Assembly (NCBI GenBank): GCA_036250195.1
Contig: JAVHZZ010000002.1
Span: 67,586,205 to 67,650,204 of the forward strand
Length of the DNA: 64,000 nt
Direction of reading: 5' to 3'
Source: Mixophyes australis
Lineage: Eukaryota > Chordata > Amphibia > Anura > Limnodynastidae
Positions 62,500-64,000 of this stretch are shown piece after piece. The notes below the pieces were generated by a model, which was not told the origin of the DNA, did no database searches, and saw only the letters and a list, made by a program, of their open reading frames with translations. How positions within the stretch are numbered: the first letter of the stretch is position 1; every line of letters starts with the position of its first letter. The position numbers were made by a program, and so were the translations under genes.

Positions 62500-64000
62500 A
62501 TTATTATTTAAAGAGTAGAATAGAAAAATCTTATACTCCTTGTCCAGTTGATGAATGTGGATCAGATTATATGCCCCTCTAAGATCCAAATTGGAAAAAA
62601 ACCTGTGCCCCGCGGATGTGATCGAACAGCTCTGAGATTAAAGGAAGAGGGTAGCGATTCTTAAAAGTGATTCACACAGATTGGCAATTTGAATATGGCC
62701 TGTTTCTTTTGTAAGGATACGCGATAAACCTTACCCCTGGGGATGTTTTTCCCAGGAACTAGATCAATGAGACAATCCCAAAGCCGATGTGGGAGTAATT
62801 CCTCTGAAGAAGCTTCATTGAAGACATCCTTGAAGGTGTGGTATGGTTCAGGCCGACTCCGAACAGGAGAAATACTAAAACAAGGGAGATGTTACTTGGG
62901 ACGAAGGAATCAGGAGAGACAATACTCCTTACAGGTAGGCCCGCAGGCGACAACTTGCGCACGATGCCAGTCCAATTGAGGAGAATGTGATCTCAACCAA
63001 GGTAGTCCCAGGATGATGGGGTTAACAGATTGCAGGAGGACCAAGAATCTTCTTTGAATGACAGGCTGGAACCATTAGCCATTAAAAATGTGATTTCCAT
63101 CTACAGCGGTTAGGACTAGAAGTTGCAGCAAAGGAAAGGTGTGAAGCTAAGGCTTAGCTGTCAAAGTGCAAGAGATGATGTTCCCGACAGATCTGGAGTC
63201 CATAAAGGCGCCTAAATCTAGGGGACCATCAGAAGTAGGTACAGACATGAGAAATTCTAAGTTCTTCAGGGAACAGAGAGTAAAGAACTCGGATTCCAGG
63301 ACGACCTCTCTGATATCACCTAGGAGAAGGTGTTTCCCAGCCTCTTGGAGCAAGCAGAGAGGAGATGACCAGACTCACCACAGTAAAGACACAGGCAATT
63401 CTTGATTTGTTGTTCCCGTTCTTCTGTAGAGAGAGGTGAATGGCCCAATTGCATAGGTTGCTCAGGGGGCAGTGGAGCGACGACAGGAGGATACTGGAAC
63501 TGAGGTGCAAAACAGGAAGGAGTTCGACGGCTGTTGTCCTTCTCCTGAGACCGTTCCCTGTGGCGGATATCCACCTTGATGCATAGGGAGAATAGGTCAT
63601 CGAGGTTTAAAGGAAGGTCCCAGGACGCCAGATCATCTTTAATGTGGTCAGTATAGCCCTGCTATAAGGTTGCAACCAAAGCCTTGTTATTCAATTTAAG
63701 CTCTGAGGCGAGTTTACGGAACTGCACCGCATATTGACCCACTCAGCGGGACCAACAAACTGGATGCTGCGGAAGACACACAACTGGGCTCATCGAACAC
63801 CTTTCTGAAGGTCTCTAGAAAGGAGGAAACATTTTTCAACAAGGCATATCCCCTTTCCCAAAGAGGAAAAGCCCAAGCCACTGCTTAACTGGAGAGGAGT
63901 GAGATTATGTAGGGCTCTTTCAGAAGGGAAGTTGTCGGGACCCAATTCATATTGAATGGAACTTTAGTTCAAGAACCTGCAACACCTCTTGGAATCACCG
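62500..64000 (-). pseudogene. Ty3/gypsy gag-protease-RT, broken, runs off the window
   Basis: Read on the minus strand from the right edge: gag-like sequence, then a CCHC zinc knuckle (CLYCGESGHLLSAC, about 63,400-63,360), an aspartic-protease segment where the catalytic D-S-G reads DSR (about 63,195-63,205), the linker with LPHRLWDCLIDLVPG (about 62,815-62,755), and the first RT motifs (NRYPLPLISELFDHI, then a frameshift in a T-run, then LDLRGAYNLI) near 62,660-62,560. RNase H and integrase are missing. Frameshifts, a stop in gag and the altered protease motif make it inactive. Confidence 0.8.

Overview
The window is nuclear DNA of a vertebrate, most likely an amphibian (frog). There are no bacterial features. 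It contains spliced type II keratin genes with the family's usual exon sizes (209, 61, 96, 165, 126 and 221 nt), set among Ty3/gypsy, PIF/Harbinger, hAT-like, CR1/L2-like and Penelope-like repeats. The amphibian assignment is inferred from this repeat mix and the overall style; no species marker was read.

The core (about 3,979-52,087) is a head-to-tail tandem array of three units, A, B and C. Each unit carries one intact type II keratin gene on the minus strand: A 10,731-17,240, B 28,329-34,794, C 44,371-51,648. Each gene has 9 exons and encodes 492 residues. The proteins have a conserved coiled-coil rod, but the head and tail are histidine/serine-rich and the C-terminal residue is cysteine. 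Exon 8 is only 29 nt and was located by splice signals and family resemblance. A and B differ by three residues in the exons read; C is more diverged. All three have a TATA box, an AATAAA signal and a small MITE between the stop codon and the poly(A) signal.

A PIF/Harbinger DNA transposon lies at each unit junction. Copies at 18,704-22,788 and 36,258-40,401 are full length but carry disabled genes (transposase on +, Myb-like protein on -). The right-hand part of a third copy (3,979-5,194) is cut by a Ty3/gypsy element and still has an open Myb-like exon. Between Harbinger and keratin, units A and B carry a hAT-like insertion with an 8-bp target duplication; unit C keeps the empty site. All units carry a Penelope-like inverted-repeat element with 15-bp flanking repeats and a decayed hammerhead-ribozyme-like core, followed by a candidate solo LTR. 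Upstream of keratin, A and B share an 881-bp inverted-repeat element; homology of C ends at its edge. Shared insertions and deletions group A with B, with C as the outgroup.

The left end (1-3,978) is the 3' end of a Ty3/gypsy element: a broken integrase/chromodomain end, a polypurine tract, and two LTRs joined directly, with 80-bp minisatellites and repeated hairpins. The right end (52,088-64,000) has no intact host gene. It holds two CR1/L2-like LINE fragments tail to tail, LTR-like segments, a decayed Harbinger transposase with a LINE 3' tail inserted at its first DDE motif, and a broken gypsy gag-protease-RT on the minus strand running off the window end.
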